64,000 nt of DNA from Pantoea rodasii (GCF_002095465.1 NZ_MLFP01000020.1:1-64000); one strand, 5' to 3'; counted from the stretch's first letter, positions 43,344-52,694 are shown. Numbers and translations are program-made. The notes: generated by a model from the letters alone, not told the origin.

Positions 43344-44248
43344 ATGACCGCCCATGTCGACCTCACAGCAAACCAGGAAAATGATCTTCTCCCGCTGCAT
43401 CAGACATTGCAGGCACACCTTGAGCGATTGCTGCCTGCGGGTCAGCCCACTGATCAGGTACGCGCGGCGATGCGTGCTGGCGCGTTGGCACCGGGAAGCG
43501 CATCCGTCCTCTGCTGTTATTACTGGCCGCGCGGGATATGGGCTGTGATGTGCAACAGCACGGCATCTTCGATCTCGCCTGCGCGGTAGAAATGGTGCAT
43601 GCCGCCTCATTGATCCTGGATGATATCCCCTGCATGGACAATGCGCAGATGCGACGCGGACGCCCCACCGTACACCGTGAATTTGGCGAAAACGTGGCGA
43701 TTCTGGCGGCGATTGCGTTACTCAGCCGCGCGTTTGAAGTGATTGCAACCGCGCCCGGTTTAGCCGCGTCACAGAAATCAGAAGCGATTGCCGAACTTTC
43801 TTCAGCAGTCGGCTTGCAAGGTTTGGTTCAGGGCCAGTTTCAGGATTTACATCAGGGCGCGCAGCACCGCAGTCCGGAAGCCATTGCCCTCACCAATGAA
43901 CTGAAGACCAGTGTGCTGTTTCGTGCCACGCTGCAAATGGCCGCCATCGCCGCAGATGCCACGCCACAGATGCGGCAGAAGCTCAGCTACTTCGCTCAGG
44001 ACTTAGGTCAGGCATTTCAATTGCTTGACGATTTGGCGGATGGCTATAAACACACCGGCAAGGACATCAATCAGGATCAAGGTAAATCAACGCTGGTCCA
44101 AATGCTGGGCACCGATGGCGCCGAACGTCGCCTGCGCGATCACCTGCGCAGCGCCGATGAGCACCTTGCCTGCGCCTGCCATCGTGGTATGGCAACACGT
44201 CAATATATGCACGCCCTGTTTAACCAACAGCTGGCGATGTTTCACTGA
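43344..44248 (+). pseudogene. crtE: geranylgeranyl diphosphate synthase CrtE, frameshifted
   Basis: The frame starting MTAHVDLTANQENDLLPLHQ runs to AAMRAGALAPG, then must switch to KRIRPLLLLLAARDMGCDV and on to the end. Adding one base in GGGAA (43493-43497) gives 301 residues, the normal CrtE length. Prenyl-diphosphate-binding DDIPCMD and DDLAD aspartate-rich motifs are intact downstream. It condenses IPP with FPP to make the C20 precursor of carotenoids. First gene of the crtE-X-Y-I-B operon, preceded by about 250 bases of regulatory sequence. If real, the mutation blocks pigment formation. Confidence 0.92.
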
Positions 44249-44262
44249 ACGCGGCACAGCCA

Positions 44263-45534
44263 ATGGGGCATTTTGCCGTTATTGCACCTCCCCTCTATAG
44301 CCACTTTCAAGCGCTACAGGCGTTGTCACGGACGTTGATGGCGCGCGGCCATCACATCACCTTCGTGCAGCAGGCTGATGCGCGCCAACTGTTAAGCGAT
44401 ACGCGCGTGGGTTTCAGCACGGTGGGAGAACGTACGCATCCCTCCGGTTCGCTGACGAGCGTGCTACAACATCTGGCTTCGCCGCTCTCCTTGTTGCGCG
44501 TGATTGGTGATATCGCCTCCAGCACCGATATGCTGTGCCATGAACTGCCGGGACGATTGAAGGTATTGCAGATCGATGGCGTGATTGCCGATCAAATGGA
44601 GGCCGCGGGTGGACTGGTGGCCGAAGCGTTGAATTTGCCGTTTGTGTCGGTAGCCTGCGCGTTGCCGGTCAATCGTGAACCCGGCATTCCGCTGCCGGTG
44701 ATGCCGTTTCGCTACGGAGAGGATGAGAAGTCACTGCACCGTTTCCAAGCCAGCCAGGGGATTTATGATCGCATCATGCAGCGTCACGGCGATGTGATCA
44801 GCCACCATGCGCGTCGTTTCGGTTTAGCTGACCGACATGGACTGCATCAGTGCTTGTCGCCGCTGGCGCAGATGAGTCAACTCGTCCCGGCGTTTGATTT
44901 TCCTCGCCAGCATCTGCCTGCCTGCTTTCACGCCGTTGGGCTATTACGATCATCGCCGCCGACCTCACGCCTCAACGCGCCCTGGCCACCGCTGCCAGCG
45001 CCGGTGGTTTACGCATCACTTGGCACCCTGCAAGGCCAGCGTTTTCGCTTGTTTATGCATCTGGCGCAAGCCTGTCGCAACCAGCAACTCTCGCTGGTGA
45101 TTGCGCATTGCGGCGGCCTAAACGCCGAGCAGGTGCACCAGCTTGAGCGCGCGGGGGCGGCGTGGGTGACTGATTTCCTCGATCAGCAGGCCGCGCTTCA
45201 GCATGCTCAGCTGTTTATCACCCATGCCGGACTCAACAGTGCATTAGAGGCTTTGGAATACGGCACACCGATGCTGGCGCTGCCTTTGGCTTTCGATCAG
45301 CCCGGCGTCGCCGCGCGTATTGCGTGGCACGGCGTGGGCCGCCGCGCCTCTCGCTTTAGTCGTGTGCATCAGCTTGAACAGCATTTACAGCAGTTGCTTT
45401 CCGATGACAGCTATCGGCTGCGCATCTCGGCCATTCAGGCGCAGCTCCAGCGAGCGGGCGGTTGCGAACGCGCTGCGGATATCATTGAGCAGGCGCTGGG
45501 TCAGCAGCGGGTTGTGCTGGCGGAGGCGACCTGA
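44263..45534 (+). CDS. crtX: zeaxanthin glucosyltransferase CrtX
   Basis: 423 residues. The N-terminus MGHFAVIAPPLYSHFQALQA is the family start; the C-terminal nucleotide-sugar domain contains QHAQLFITHAGLNSALEALE (the THxGxxSxxE signature of UDP-glucosyltransferases) and GTPMLALPLAFDQPGVAARI. It transfers glucose from UDP-glucose to both hydroxyl ends of zeaxanthin, giving zeaxanthin glucosides. Located 14 bases after crtE, overlapping the crtY start by one base. Confidence 0.96.
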   Translation: MGHFAVIAPPLYSHFQALQALSRTLMARGHHITFVQQADARQLLSDTRVGFSTVGERTHPSGSLTSVLQHLASPLSLLRVIGDIASSTDMLCHELPGRLKVLQIDGVIADQMEAAGGLVAEALNLPFVSVACALPVNREPGIPLPVMPFRYGEDEKSLHRFQASQGIYDRIMQRHGDVISHHARRFGLADRHGLHQCLSPLAQMSQLVPAFDFPRQHLPACFHAVGLLRSSPPTSRLNAPWPPLPAPVVYASLGTLQGQRFRLFMHLAQACRNQQLSLVIAHCGGLNAEQVHQLERAGAAWVTDFLDQQAALQHAQLFITHAGLNSALEALEYGTPMLALPLAFDQPGVAARIAWHGVGRRASRFSRVHQLEQHLQQLLSDDSYRLRISAIQAQLQRAGGCERAADIIEQALGQQRVVLAEAT

Positions 45535-46700
45535 TGCCGCAGCGCTACGATGTCATCCTGGTGGGTGCCGGTCTGGCCAACGGCTTGATCGCGCTACGTC
45601 TGCGCCAGCAACAACCTCAGTTACGCATCCTGTTACTGGAGAGTCATGCTCATCCAGCGGGTAATCACACCTGGTCATTTCATCAGGACGATCTCACTGC
45701 AGAGCAACTGACATGGGTGCAACCGCTGATTTCCTATCGCTGGCCGGGCTATCAGGTGCGTTTCCCGCAGTTTCGCCGCAATGTGAGCGGGGAATATTGT
45801 TCCATCAGCTCAGCAGATTTTGTCCAGCGCTTGTATGACGCGGTGGGCAGCGATCTCTGGACCGCCTCGCCGGTGATCAACGTGACGCCAACCCAGGTGA
45901 CACTCGCCGACGATCGCGTGCTGCATGCCGCCGTGGTGATTGATGGTCGCGGCCTGCAACATACGCCTCATTTGCAACTGGGTTATCAGGCTTTTGTTGG
46001 TCAGGAGTGGCAATTAGCGAAGCCACACGGTTTAACGCAGCCCATATTGATGGATGCCACCGTCGATCAGCAACAAGGCTATCGCTTTGTCTACACCTTA
46101 CCGCTCAACGCGGACCGCCTGTTAATTGAGGACACGCATTACATCAATCAGCCAACGCTGACAGAGAGCGTCGCGCGTCAGAACATCGCCGACTACGCCA
46201 AAGCGCATCACTGGCCGTTAAGCCTGCTGCTTCGTGAAGAACAGGGTTCGTTGCCGATTACGCTGAGTGGGGATATCGACACGTTCTGGCAGCAACAGCG
46301 TGGTCAGCCGTGCAGTGGTTTACGCGCCGGGCTGTTTCACGCCACCACCGGCTACTCTTTGCCCAGCGCCGTCGCGCTAGCGGAGATGATCGCGCACACG
46401 CTGCCTTGTGATGCGCACACGCTTAGCCAGCGCATTGAAGCGTTTGCCCGTGAACAATGGCGCACGCAGCGCTTTTTCCGTTTACTCAACCGTATGCTGT
46501 TCTTAGCCGGACGCCCAGACCAACGCTGGCGTGTGATGCAACGCTTTTATCGGCTCGATGCCGGATTAGTTAGCCGCTTTTACGCTGGACAGCTGCGGCT
46601 CAGCGATAAAGCGCGCATTTTATGTGGCAAACCGCCGGTGCCGATCGGCGAAGCGGTGCGCGCACTGATGATGACCTCTTCTAAACCAGGGAAGAAATAA
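45534..46700 (+). CDS. crtY: lycopene beta-cyclase CrtY
   Basis: 388 residues. The N-terminal dinucleotide-binding motif is DVILVGAGLANGLIALRLRQ (GxGxxN/G), followed by HTWSFHQDDL; the PLNADRLLIEDTHYI segment is the family FLEET-like region. It closes both ends of lycopene to make beta-carotene. The ATG overlaps the crtX stop as TGATG and the stop overlaps the crtI start as TAATG, so translation is coupled. Confidence 0.96.
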   Translation: MPQRYDVILVGAGLANGLIALRLRQQQPQLRILLLESHAHPAGNHTWSFHQDDLTAEQLTWVQPLISYRWPGYQVRFPQFRRNVSGEYCSISSADFVQRLYDAVGSDLWTASPVINVTPTQVTLADDRVLHAAVVIDGRGLQHTPHLQLGYQAFVGQEWQLAKPHGLTQPILMDATVDQQQGYRFVYTLPLNADRLLIEDTHYINQPTLTESVARQNIADYAKAHHWPLSLLLREEQGSLPITLSGDIDTFWQQQRGQPCSGLRAGLFHATTGYSLPSAVALAEMIAHTLPCDAHTLSQRIEAFAREQWRTQRFFRLLNRMLFLAGRPDQRWRVMQRFYRLDAGLVSRFYAGQLRLSDKARILCGKPPVPIGEAVRALMMTSSKPGKK

Positions 46701-48181
46701 TGACACGCACCTATGTAATTGGCGCCGGCTTTGGCGGCCTGGCGCTGGCGATCCGTTTGCAGGCCGCCGGCATTCCCACCACCCTGCTGGAGCAGCGCGA
46801 TAAACCCGGCGGACGCGCCTATGCCTGGCAGGAACAGGGTTTCACTTTTGATGCCGGGCCAACGGTGATCACCGATCCGACCGCGATTGAAGAGCTGTTC
46901 ACGCTGGCAGGAAAATCGCTCAGTGATTATGTCGAGCTGATGCCGGTCACGCCTTTTTATCGCTTGTGTTGGGAAGACGGTAAGCAACTCGACTATGACA
47001 ACAATCAGCCGCTGCTGGAGCAACAGATTGCGACTTTTAATCCGAGCGATGTTGCTGGCTATCGCCGCTTTCTCGCCTACTCCCGCGAGGTGTTCAACGA
47101 GGGTTACCTAAAGCTGGGCACCGTGCCCTTTTTACATTTTCGCGACATGCTGCGCGCCGGACCTCAGCTGGGCCGTTTGCAGGCGTGGCGCAGCGTTTAC
47201 AGTATGGTGGCAAAATTTATCCAGGACGATCACCTGCGCCAGGCATTCTCTTTTCACTCGCTACTGGTTGGCGGTAATCCTTTTGCAACGTCCTCGATCT
47301 ATACCTTGATTCATGCGCTTGAACGCGAATGGGGCGTGTGGTTTCCGCGCGGCGGGACAGGCGCGCTGGTGCAAGGCATGGCGCGCCTGTTCACCGATCT
47401 CGGCGGCGAATTATTACTCAACGCCGAAGTGAGTCAACTGGAAACCCAGGGCAACCGCATCAGCGGTGTGCAGTTAAAAGATGGCCGTCGTTTTGATGCT
47501 GTTGCCGTGGCGTCTAACGCTGATGTGGTCCACACCTACGATCGATTACTGCGAGACCATCCGGCTGCCAGCAAACGCGCCAACGCGCTGAAACGTAAAC
47601 GGATGAGCAACTCGCTGTTCGTGCTTTATTTCGGTCTTAATCATGCGCATCCGCAGCTGGCACATCACACGGTGTGTTTTGGGCCGCGCTATCGAGAACT
47701 CATCGACGAGATATTTAACAGCAGCCAGCTTTCAGATGATTTTTCGCTTTATCTGCATGCACCCTGTTCCAGCGATCCTTCGCTGGCCCCGGCAGGCTGC
47801 GGCAGCTTTTACGTATTGGCGCCGGTACCGCATCTCGGCACGGCCGCAATCGACTGGCAACAGGAAGGACCGCGTTTACGCGATCGCATTTTTGCTTATC
47901 TGGAGGAGCACTATATGCCGGGATTACGTCAGCAACTGGTGACACACCGAATGTTTACGCCGTTTGATTTTCGCGACACGCTGCATGCTCACCATGGCTC
48001 GGCGTTTTCGCTGGAACCGATTTTGACGCAAAGCGCCTGGTTCCGCCCTCATAACCGCGATGCTGACATCACCAATCTGTATCTGGTCGGCGCGGGCACA
48101 CATCCCGGCGCGGGCGTGCCGGGTGTGATTGGTTCGGCGAAAGCCACTGCCCAGTTGATGCGGGAGGATCTCGCTGGATGA
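46700..48181 (+). CDS. crtI: phytoene desaturase CrtI
   Basis: 493 residues. The FAD motif TYVIGAGFGGLALAIRLQAA is at residues 3-22 with LLEQRDKPGGRAY after it; the C-terminal NLYLVGAGTHPGAGVPGVIG and SAKAT are the bacterial CrtI signature. It performs the four desaturations from phytoene to lycopene at the membrane surface. Start overlaps crtY and the stop overlaps crtB by four bases (ATGA). Confidence 0.97.
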   Translation: MTRTYVIGAGFGGLALAIRLQAAGIPTTLLEQRDKPGGRAYAWQEQGFTFDAGPTVITDPTAIEELFTLAGKSLSDYVELMPVTPFYRLCWEDGKQLDYDNNQPLLEQQIATFNPSDVAGYRRFLAYSREVFNEGYLKLGTVPFLHFRDMLRAGPQLGRLQAWRSVYSMVAKFIQDDHLRQAFSFHSLLVGGNPFATSSIYTLIHALEREWGVWFPRGGTGALVQGMARLFTDLGGELLLNAEVSQLETQGNRISGVQLKDGRRFDAVAVASNADVVHTYDRLLRDHPAASKRANALKRKRMSNSLFVLYFGLNHAHPQLAHHTVCFGPRYRELIDEIFNSSQLSDDFSLYLHAPCSSDPSLAPAGCGSFYVLAPVPHLGTAAIDWQQEGPRLRDRIFAYLEEHYMPGLRQQLVTHRMFTPFDFRDTLHAHHGSAFSLEPILTQSAWFRPHNRDADITNLYLVGAGTHPGAGVPGVIGSAKATAQLMREDLAG

Positions 48182-49107
48182 ATCGCCAACCTCTGCTTGA
48201 GCAAGTCACTCAGACCATGGCGGTGGGCTCGAAAAGCTTTGCCACCGCTGCGAAATTATTTGATGCGCCCACACGCCGCAGCACACTGATGCTGTATGCG
48301 TGGTGTCGTCACTGTGACGATGTGATTGATGGACAAACGCTGGGCGAAGGCGGTACACAGCATGTTGTGGAAGATGCACAGGCGCGCATGCTGCATCTGC
48401 AAATTGAAACCCGTCGTGCTTACAGCGGCGCACACATGGATGAGCCAGCCTTTAAAGCATTCCAGGAAGTGGCACTGATTCATCAATTGCCGCCTCAGTT
48501 GGCCTTTGATCATCTGGAAGGCTTTGCCATGGATGCTCGCGAAGCGCACTACGTTACCTTCGATGATACCTTGCGTTACTGCTATCACGTGGCGGGTGTG
48601 GTGGGTTTGATGATGGCACGCGTGATGGGGGTGCGCGACGAAGCGGTGCTGGATCGCGCCTGCGATTTAGGGCTCGCCTTCCAGCTGACCAACATCGCCC
48701 GCGATATTGTCGAAGATGCGCAGAACGGGCGCTGTTACCTGCCGCAAAGCTGGCTAGACGAAGCGGGCTTAAGCGGCAAAAATCTGGCCGATCCGCAACA
48801 TCGTGCCGCACTGGCACCGCTGGCCGCGCGGCTGGTGAGCGAAGCAGAACCCTATTACCACTCAGCGCGTGCTGGTTTACCCGGTTTGCCGCTGCGTTCC
48901 GCGTGGGCCATCGCCACCGCACGCGGCGTGTATCGCGAAATTGGCGTCAAGGTGCAGCATGCGGGCGCCCACGCGTGGGATGCGCGGCAACGCACCAGCA
49001 GCAGTGAAAAGCTGGCGCTGCTGGTTAAGGGCGCTGGCTTGGCGCTGACTTCGCGTTTGACTCGTCCGGAGTTACGTCCTGAGGGGTTGTGGCAGCGCCC
49101 GCGCTAG
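48178..49107 (+). CDS. crtB: phytoene synthase CrtB
   Basis: 309 residues. The two Asp-rich motifs are CRHCDDVIDG near residue 44 and NIARDIVEDAQNGRCYLPQS near 172, and TRRSTLMLYAWCRH is typical of the family start. It joins two geranylgeranyl diphosphates head to head to form phytoene, the first committed carotenoid. It overlaps crtI by four bases, and its last 83 bases overlap the convergent crtZ gene. Confidence 0.97.
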   Translation: MNRQPLLEQVTQTMAVGSKSFATAAKLFDAPTRRSTLMLYAWCRHCDDVIDGQTLGEGGTQHVVEDAQARMLHLQIETRRAYSGAHMDEPAFKAFQEVALIHQLPPQLAFDHLEGFAMDAREAHYVTFDDTLRYCYHVAGVVGLMMARVMGVRDEAVLDRACDLGLAFQLTNIARDIVEDAQNGRCYLPQSWLDEAGLSGKNLADPQHRAALAPLAARLVSEAEPYYHSARAGLPGLPLRSAWAIATARGVYREIGVKVQHAGAHAWDARQRTSSSEKLALLVKGAGLALTSRLTRPELRPEGLWQRPR

Positions 49108-49576
49108 CAGCTTTGTGCCGATAACGCAGCGCCGCCTGTAACTTGTGCAGCGGCGGGGCGTAGAGAAAACCGAATGAGACACACCCTTCCCTGCCACGCA
49201 CCGCATGATGCATGCGGTGCGCCATGTATAAACGCTTGAGATAGCCTTTGCGCGGAATATAACGGAACGGCCAGCGCTGATGCACCAGGCCGTCATGCAC
49301 CATGAAATACAGCGCGCCGTACAAGGTGACGCCCGCGCCGATCCACTGCAGCGGCCAATAGCCGTTTACGCCGATGTAGATCAGCGCAATCGCCATGAAC
49401 ATAAACACCACGGCATAGAGATCGTTGAGTTCAAACTTGCCTTCATGTGGTTCATGGTGTGAGAGATGCCAACCCCAGCCCCAACCGTGCATGATGTACT
49501 TGTGCGACAGCGCCGCAATCACTTCCATCACCACCACTGCAGCCAGCAGGATTAACGTATTCCATAACCAAAGCAT
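49025..49576 (-). CDS. crtZ: beta-carotene hydroxylase CrtZ
   Basis: 183 residues with four hydrophobic helices and the His clusters of the fatty-acid-hydroxylase-like di-iron family: HKYIMHG, HLSHHEPHEG, HDGLVHQRW and HRMHHAVRG. It adds hydroxyl groups at C3 and C3' of beta-carotene to form zeaxanthin, which CrtX then glucosylates. It is transcribed against crtB and its coding region overlaps the crtB end by 83 bases, so the C-terminus (rich in Ala, Thr, Ser and Lys) is constrained by crtB. Confidence 0.96.
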   Translation of the reverse strand: MLWLWNTLILLAAVVVMEVIAALSHKYIMHGWGWGWHLSHHEPHEGKFELNDLYAVVFMFMAIALIYIGVNGYWPLQWIGAGVTLYGALYFMVHDGLVHQRWPFRYIPRKGYLKRLYMAHRMHHAVRGREGCVSFGFLYAPPLHKLQAALRYRHKAASAGAATTPQDVTPDESNAKSAPSQRP

Positions 49577-49730
49577 CGTGCGTCCATTTTTGGAGAACAG
49601 AAGCTATAAAGGTGGACGCGGATGGGTGGAGAGGCAAGTCACCAACGTTTATTTTTGCAGGATTGATGGCAGTTAAGTTTTCATCCATACTCACCCACAT
49701 CACAACACGTGTACTCCACACGGGGGATTT

Positions 49731-49970
49731 ATGCCTAATACCAGTGTTAAGCAGAAGAAAACCGTTAGCGTGACCGTCGAACCCATGCTCTTGCAACAAG
49801 CCAGAGATGCCGGTTTGAACTTATCCGCAATTCTGACTGAAGCGTTGCGACAAGAAATACGGGTAGCGGCTGCCGAAAAATGGAAACGAGAAAATAGCGC
49901 CGGTTTACAGGAACTGAATCGCATAACGGAAGAACACGGTTTACTGTCGGATGAACACAGGACGTTCTAA
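49731..49970 (+). CDS. ccdA: antitoxin CcdA
   Basis: 79 residues. The N-terminal half QKKTVSVTVEPMLLQQARD is the ribbon-helix-helix DNA-binding domain of CcdA, followed by LNLSAILTEALRQEIR; the C-terminal half ends NRITEEHGLLSDEHRTF, the flexible region that wraps the toxin (the F-plasmid protein has a similar ...F.DE.R.F end). It neutralises CcdB and represses the operon. It is two bases upstream of ccdB. Confidence 0.93.
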   Translation: MPNTSVKQKKTVSVTVEPMLLQQARDAGLNLSAILTEALRQEIRVAAAEKWKRENSAGLQELNRITEEHGLLSDEHRTF

Positions 49971-49972
49971 AA

Positions 49973-50281
49973 ATGCAGTATATGATTTACACCAATACCA
50001 GCAAAAACAGTGCTTATCCTTATCTGGTCGATGTGCAAAGCGATATCATCGATGAACTCACGACGCGTATTGTTATCCCTTTATATCCAATGATCCGACT
50101 TCAGGCTGACCCTGTAAAACGACTTAATCCTGTCATCGAAATTGAGGGAGAAGGCTATCTCGTCATGACCCATGAAATGGCAAGCGTGCCCGCGTCATTG
50201 TTAGGAAAACAGGTGATGGATGCCCGCCCTTATCGCCAGCGAATCAAAGATTCTATTGATTTTATCTTTGATGGATTTTGA
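49973..50281 (+). CDS. ccdB: gyrase-poison toxin CcdB
   Basis: 102 residues matching CcdB across its length: MQYMIYTNTSK, LVDVQSDIIDELTTRIVIPL, YLVMTHEMASVPASLLGKQV and a final IDFIFDGF. CcdB traps DNA gyrase and kills cells that lose the antitoxin. In the F-plasmid toxin the last three residues Trp-Gly-Ile are needed for gyrase poisoning; here they are Asp-Gly-Phe, so the toxic activity may be altered or the target contact different. The pair next to the carotenoid genes suggests a replicon-maintenance role. Confidence 0.92.
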   Translation: MQYMIYTNTSKNSAYPYLVDVQSDIIDELTTRIVIPLYPMIRLQADPVKRLNPVIEIEGEGYLVMTHEMASVPASLLGKQVMDARPYRQRIKDSIDFIFDGF

Positions 50282-50412
50282 AACTTTACATGTTAAACGT
50301 CCCTCGTTAGTATTCCCCCCTCTCAGCGGAAATGAACCGCTGCGTAAGCGTTAACGTCAATCAACGCACCATATGCAGAATCGCTCTGCCTCAATTCTAT
50401 GGTGCGCAAAAT

Positions 50413-51603
50413 ATGTCCCATACCGTGATAACCCAAGATCCTGCCCTGCGACGCGCGGGTTTTTTCCTGTTTCTGTTGCTGCTAACTGCTGCCAATTTGC
50501 GCACGCCAATTACCGCCACCGGACCAATACTGGAGAATATTCGTGCCAGTTTTGGACTGAGCGCCAGTGCCGCGGGCGTGATCAACTTTTTACCGCTGCT
50601 GATGTTCGCCACGCTGGCACCGCCAGCCGCCTGGTTTGGTAATCGCTTTGGCCTCGAACGCAGTTTATGGGGCTCACTGCTGCTGATCACGCTGGGATCG
50701 TTACTGCGCATTACCGGCAGTGAAAATGCCATGTGGGCAGGAACTCTAATTTTAAGTTCCGGCATTGCCGCTGCCAACGTCCTGTTGCCACCGCTGATCA
50801 AGCGTGACTTTACCGAGCACACGGCGCGCTATATCGGGTTGTATGCCATGGTGATGGGGATTTCAGCCAGTATTGCATCGGGCATTGCGGTGCCGCTGGC
50901 TGAAGTCAGCTCAGCGGGGTGGCGTCTGTCGCTCGCGGTGTGGTTAGTGCCAGCGTTTATCGCGTTGTTCGCCTGGCTGCCTTACCTGAAAAGATCGGCG
51001 CCGCAAGCTCACGCGGCAGCAACCCACAGCGTGACCCGCTCGCCCTGGCGTTCGGCGCTGGGCTGGCAGGTTTCACTGTTTATGGCCAGTCAGTCACTGC
51101 TGTTTTATACCCTGATTGGTTGGTTCACGCCGTTTGCGCAAGACAATGGCATCAGTCAGATCGAAGCGGGTGGCATGCTGTTCGTCTATCAGATCGTTGC
51201 CATCGTCTCCAATCTCGCCTGCATGAGCGCCCTAAAGCGGCTGCGTGATCAGCGTGCCATTGGCCTTGTCGCTTCATCCCTGATTTTTGCTGCAGTGGTT
51301 GGCTTGCTGCTGTTACCGTCATGGTCGCTTTTGTGGCTGATTCTGGCTGGACTCGGAGCAGGCGCATCGCTGGTGATCAGCCTGTCACTGTTTAATCTGC
51401 GCACACAGGACCATCTTCAGGCATCGAAACTCTCCGGCATGGCACAGTGTGTGGGTTACGGGCTGGCGGCGCTTGGCCCGCTGTGTTTCGGTATGCTGCA
51501 CGACGCCAGCGGCAACTGGCTGGTGCCGCTGATAATGTTGCTGGCGGTCACCCTGGTTCAGATGGTAATGGCGCTACTGGCGGGCCGCGCCCGCCATATT
51601 TGA
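50413..51603 (+). CDS. MFS transporter, CynX/NimT-like
   Basis: 396 residues from the ATG at 50413 (MSHTVITQDPALRRAGFFLF); the frame extends 27 codons further up but without hydrophobic or conserved character. Twelve membrane segments. LLLLTAANLRTPITATGPIL and GLSASAAGVINFLPLLMFAT are the start of the cyanate-transporter/NimT branch of the major facilitator superfamily. Substrate unknown; this branch exports or imports small anions or nitroimidazole-like drugs. It is convergent with sfnG, which is only two bases away. Confidence 0.85.
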   Translation: MSHTVITQDPALRRAGFFLFLLLLTAANLRTPITATGPILENIRASFGLSASAAGVINFLPLLMFATLAPPAAWFGNRFGLERSLWGSLLLITLGSLLRITGSENAMWAGTLILSSGIAAANVLLPPLIKRDFTEHTARYIGLYAMVMGISASIASGIAVPLAEVSSAGWRLSLAVWLVPAFIALFAWLPYLKRSAPQAHAAATHSVTRSPWRSALGWQVSLFMASQSLLFYTLIGWFTPFAQDNGISQIEAGGMLFVYQIVAIVSNLACMSALKRLRDQRAIGLVASSLIFAAVVGLLLLPSWSLLWLILAGLGAGASLVISLSLFNLRTQDHLQASKLSGMAQCVGYGLAALGPLCFGMLHDASGNWLVPLIMLLAVTLVQMVMALLAGRARHI

Positions 51604-51605
51604 TA

Positions 51606-52694
51606 TCAGGCCGATACCCGACTTTCCTGACGTTCCAGTTCGCGCACCAGCGGGATCACTTCGCGGCCAAAGAATTCCACGTCTTCATGGAAGTGCAGGA
51701 ATGCCAGCAGCAGCAGGTCAACACCTTCGCGCTTTAACGCGATGATGCGCTCGGCGATCTGTTGCGGAGTGCCGATCAGGTTGGTTTTAAAGCCGTCGTT
51801 ATATTGCACCAAATCTTCGAGCGACGATTTTGCCCAGTTGCCCTCACCTTCGGGTGAAGCGCTGCCGGCGTTTTTCACCTCATGCTGGAAGCCTTTAACG
51901 GCATCCGGATTGGCTTTCGCGATGATCTCCTGCAGGACGGCCTGCGCTTCCTGCTCTGTATCACGGGCGATGACAAATCCGTTTAAACCAATTTGAACGC
52001 GATGGCCGTTGGTGGCCGCTTTTGCCTGAATATCCTCCACCTGTTGTCGTACACCTTCCGGCGTATTGCCGTTAGTGAAGTACCAATCCGACACGCGCGC
52101 TGCCATATCACGTGCTGCACGGGAACTACCGCCCTGAAAGATTTCGGGTAACGGTGAAAGGGGTTTCGGTTTTAAGGCGTAATCACGGAACCGATAGAAG
52201 TCTCCGGCAAAGGTGAAACTGCTTTCGCGCCAGATACCTTTAAGGCAACGGATAAATTCTTCAGAACGTAAATAGCGCTCTTCATGATCGAGCCAGGGTT
52301 CACCAATCGCTTTAAATTCACCCCGGAACCAGCCGCTGACGATGTTAACGGCAATACGTGGACCGTAAAGATGGCTGATGGTGGCAATCTGCTTGGCGGC
52401 CAGCACGGGATTCCATGGGCCCGGCAGCAGCGCGGCAATCACTTTGAGCTTTGAGGTGTGGCTCAGCAAATCCTGCGAAAAGGTCACCGATTCATGCTGG
52501 TTATCTGCACCGTATCCGGCGGTAAATCGAATCTGCGTCAGGGCATAGTCGAATCCTGCCTTCTCAGCGATTTTTGCTAACTCCCGGTTATATTCTGCGT
52601 CCCAACGGGTACGTTGTTCAATCTGGCTGATCACCAGGCCACCGGACACATTGGGCACCCAGTAGGCAAATTGCAGCGGTTTTGAGTCTGACAT
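51606..52694 (-). CDS. sfnG: dimethyl sulfone monooxygenase SfnG
   Basis: 362 residues of the flavin-dependent luciferase-like family. The N-terminus QFAYWVPNVSGGLVISQIEQ and the segments LLPGPWNPVLAAKQIATISH and NIVSGWFRGEFKAIGEPWLDHEERY match SfnG closely, and the length agrees. It converts dimethyl sulfone to methanesulfinate with FMNH2 and O2 during sulfur limitation. GGAG precedes ATG. There is no flavin reductase beside it. It adds to the organosulfur genes in the window. Confidence 0.9.
   Translation of the reverse strand: MSDSKPLQFAYWVPNVSGGLVISQIEQRTRWDAEYNRELAKIAEKAGFDYALTQIRFTAGYGADNQHESVTFSQDLLSHTSKLKVIAALLPGPWNPVLAAKQIATISHLYGPRIAVNIVSGWFRGEFKAIGEPWLDHEERYLRSEEFIRCLKGIWRESSFTFAGDFYRFRDYALKPKPLSPLPEIFQGGSSRAARDMAARVSDWYFTNGNTPEGVRQQVEDIQAKAATNGHRVQIGLNGFVIARDTEQEAQAVLQEIIAKANPDAVKGFQHEVKNAGSASPEGEGNWAKSSLEDLVQYNDGFKTNLIGTPQQIAERIIALKREGVDLLLLAFLHFHEDVEFFGREVIPLVRELERQESRVSA

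Noticed and set aside
43538..44248. Reading the second half of crtE as a separate short prenyltransferase
   Set aside because: Its start lies inside the conserved CrtE sequence and the N-terminal part is present just upstream in another frame; one missing base explains both.
47715..47945. Antisense frames in the crtI-crtB region
   Set aside because: They lie wholly within well-supported genes, with compositions expected of antisense frames in GC-rich coding sequence.
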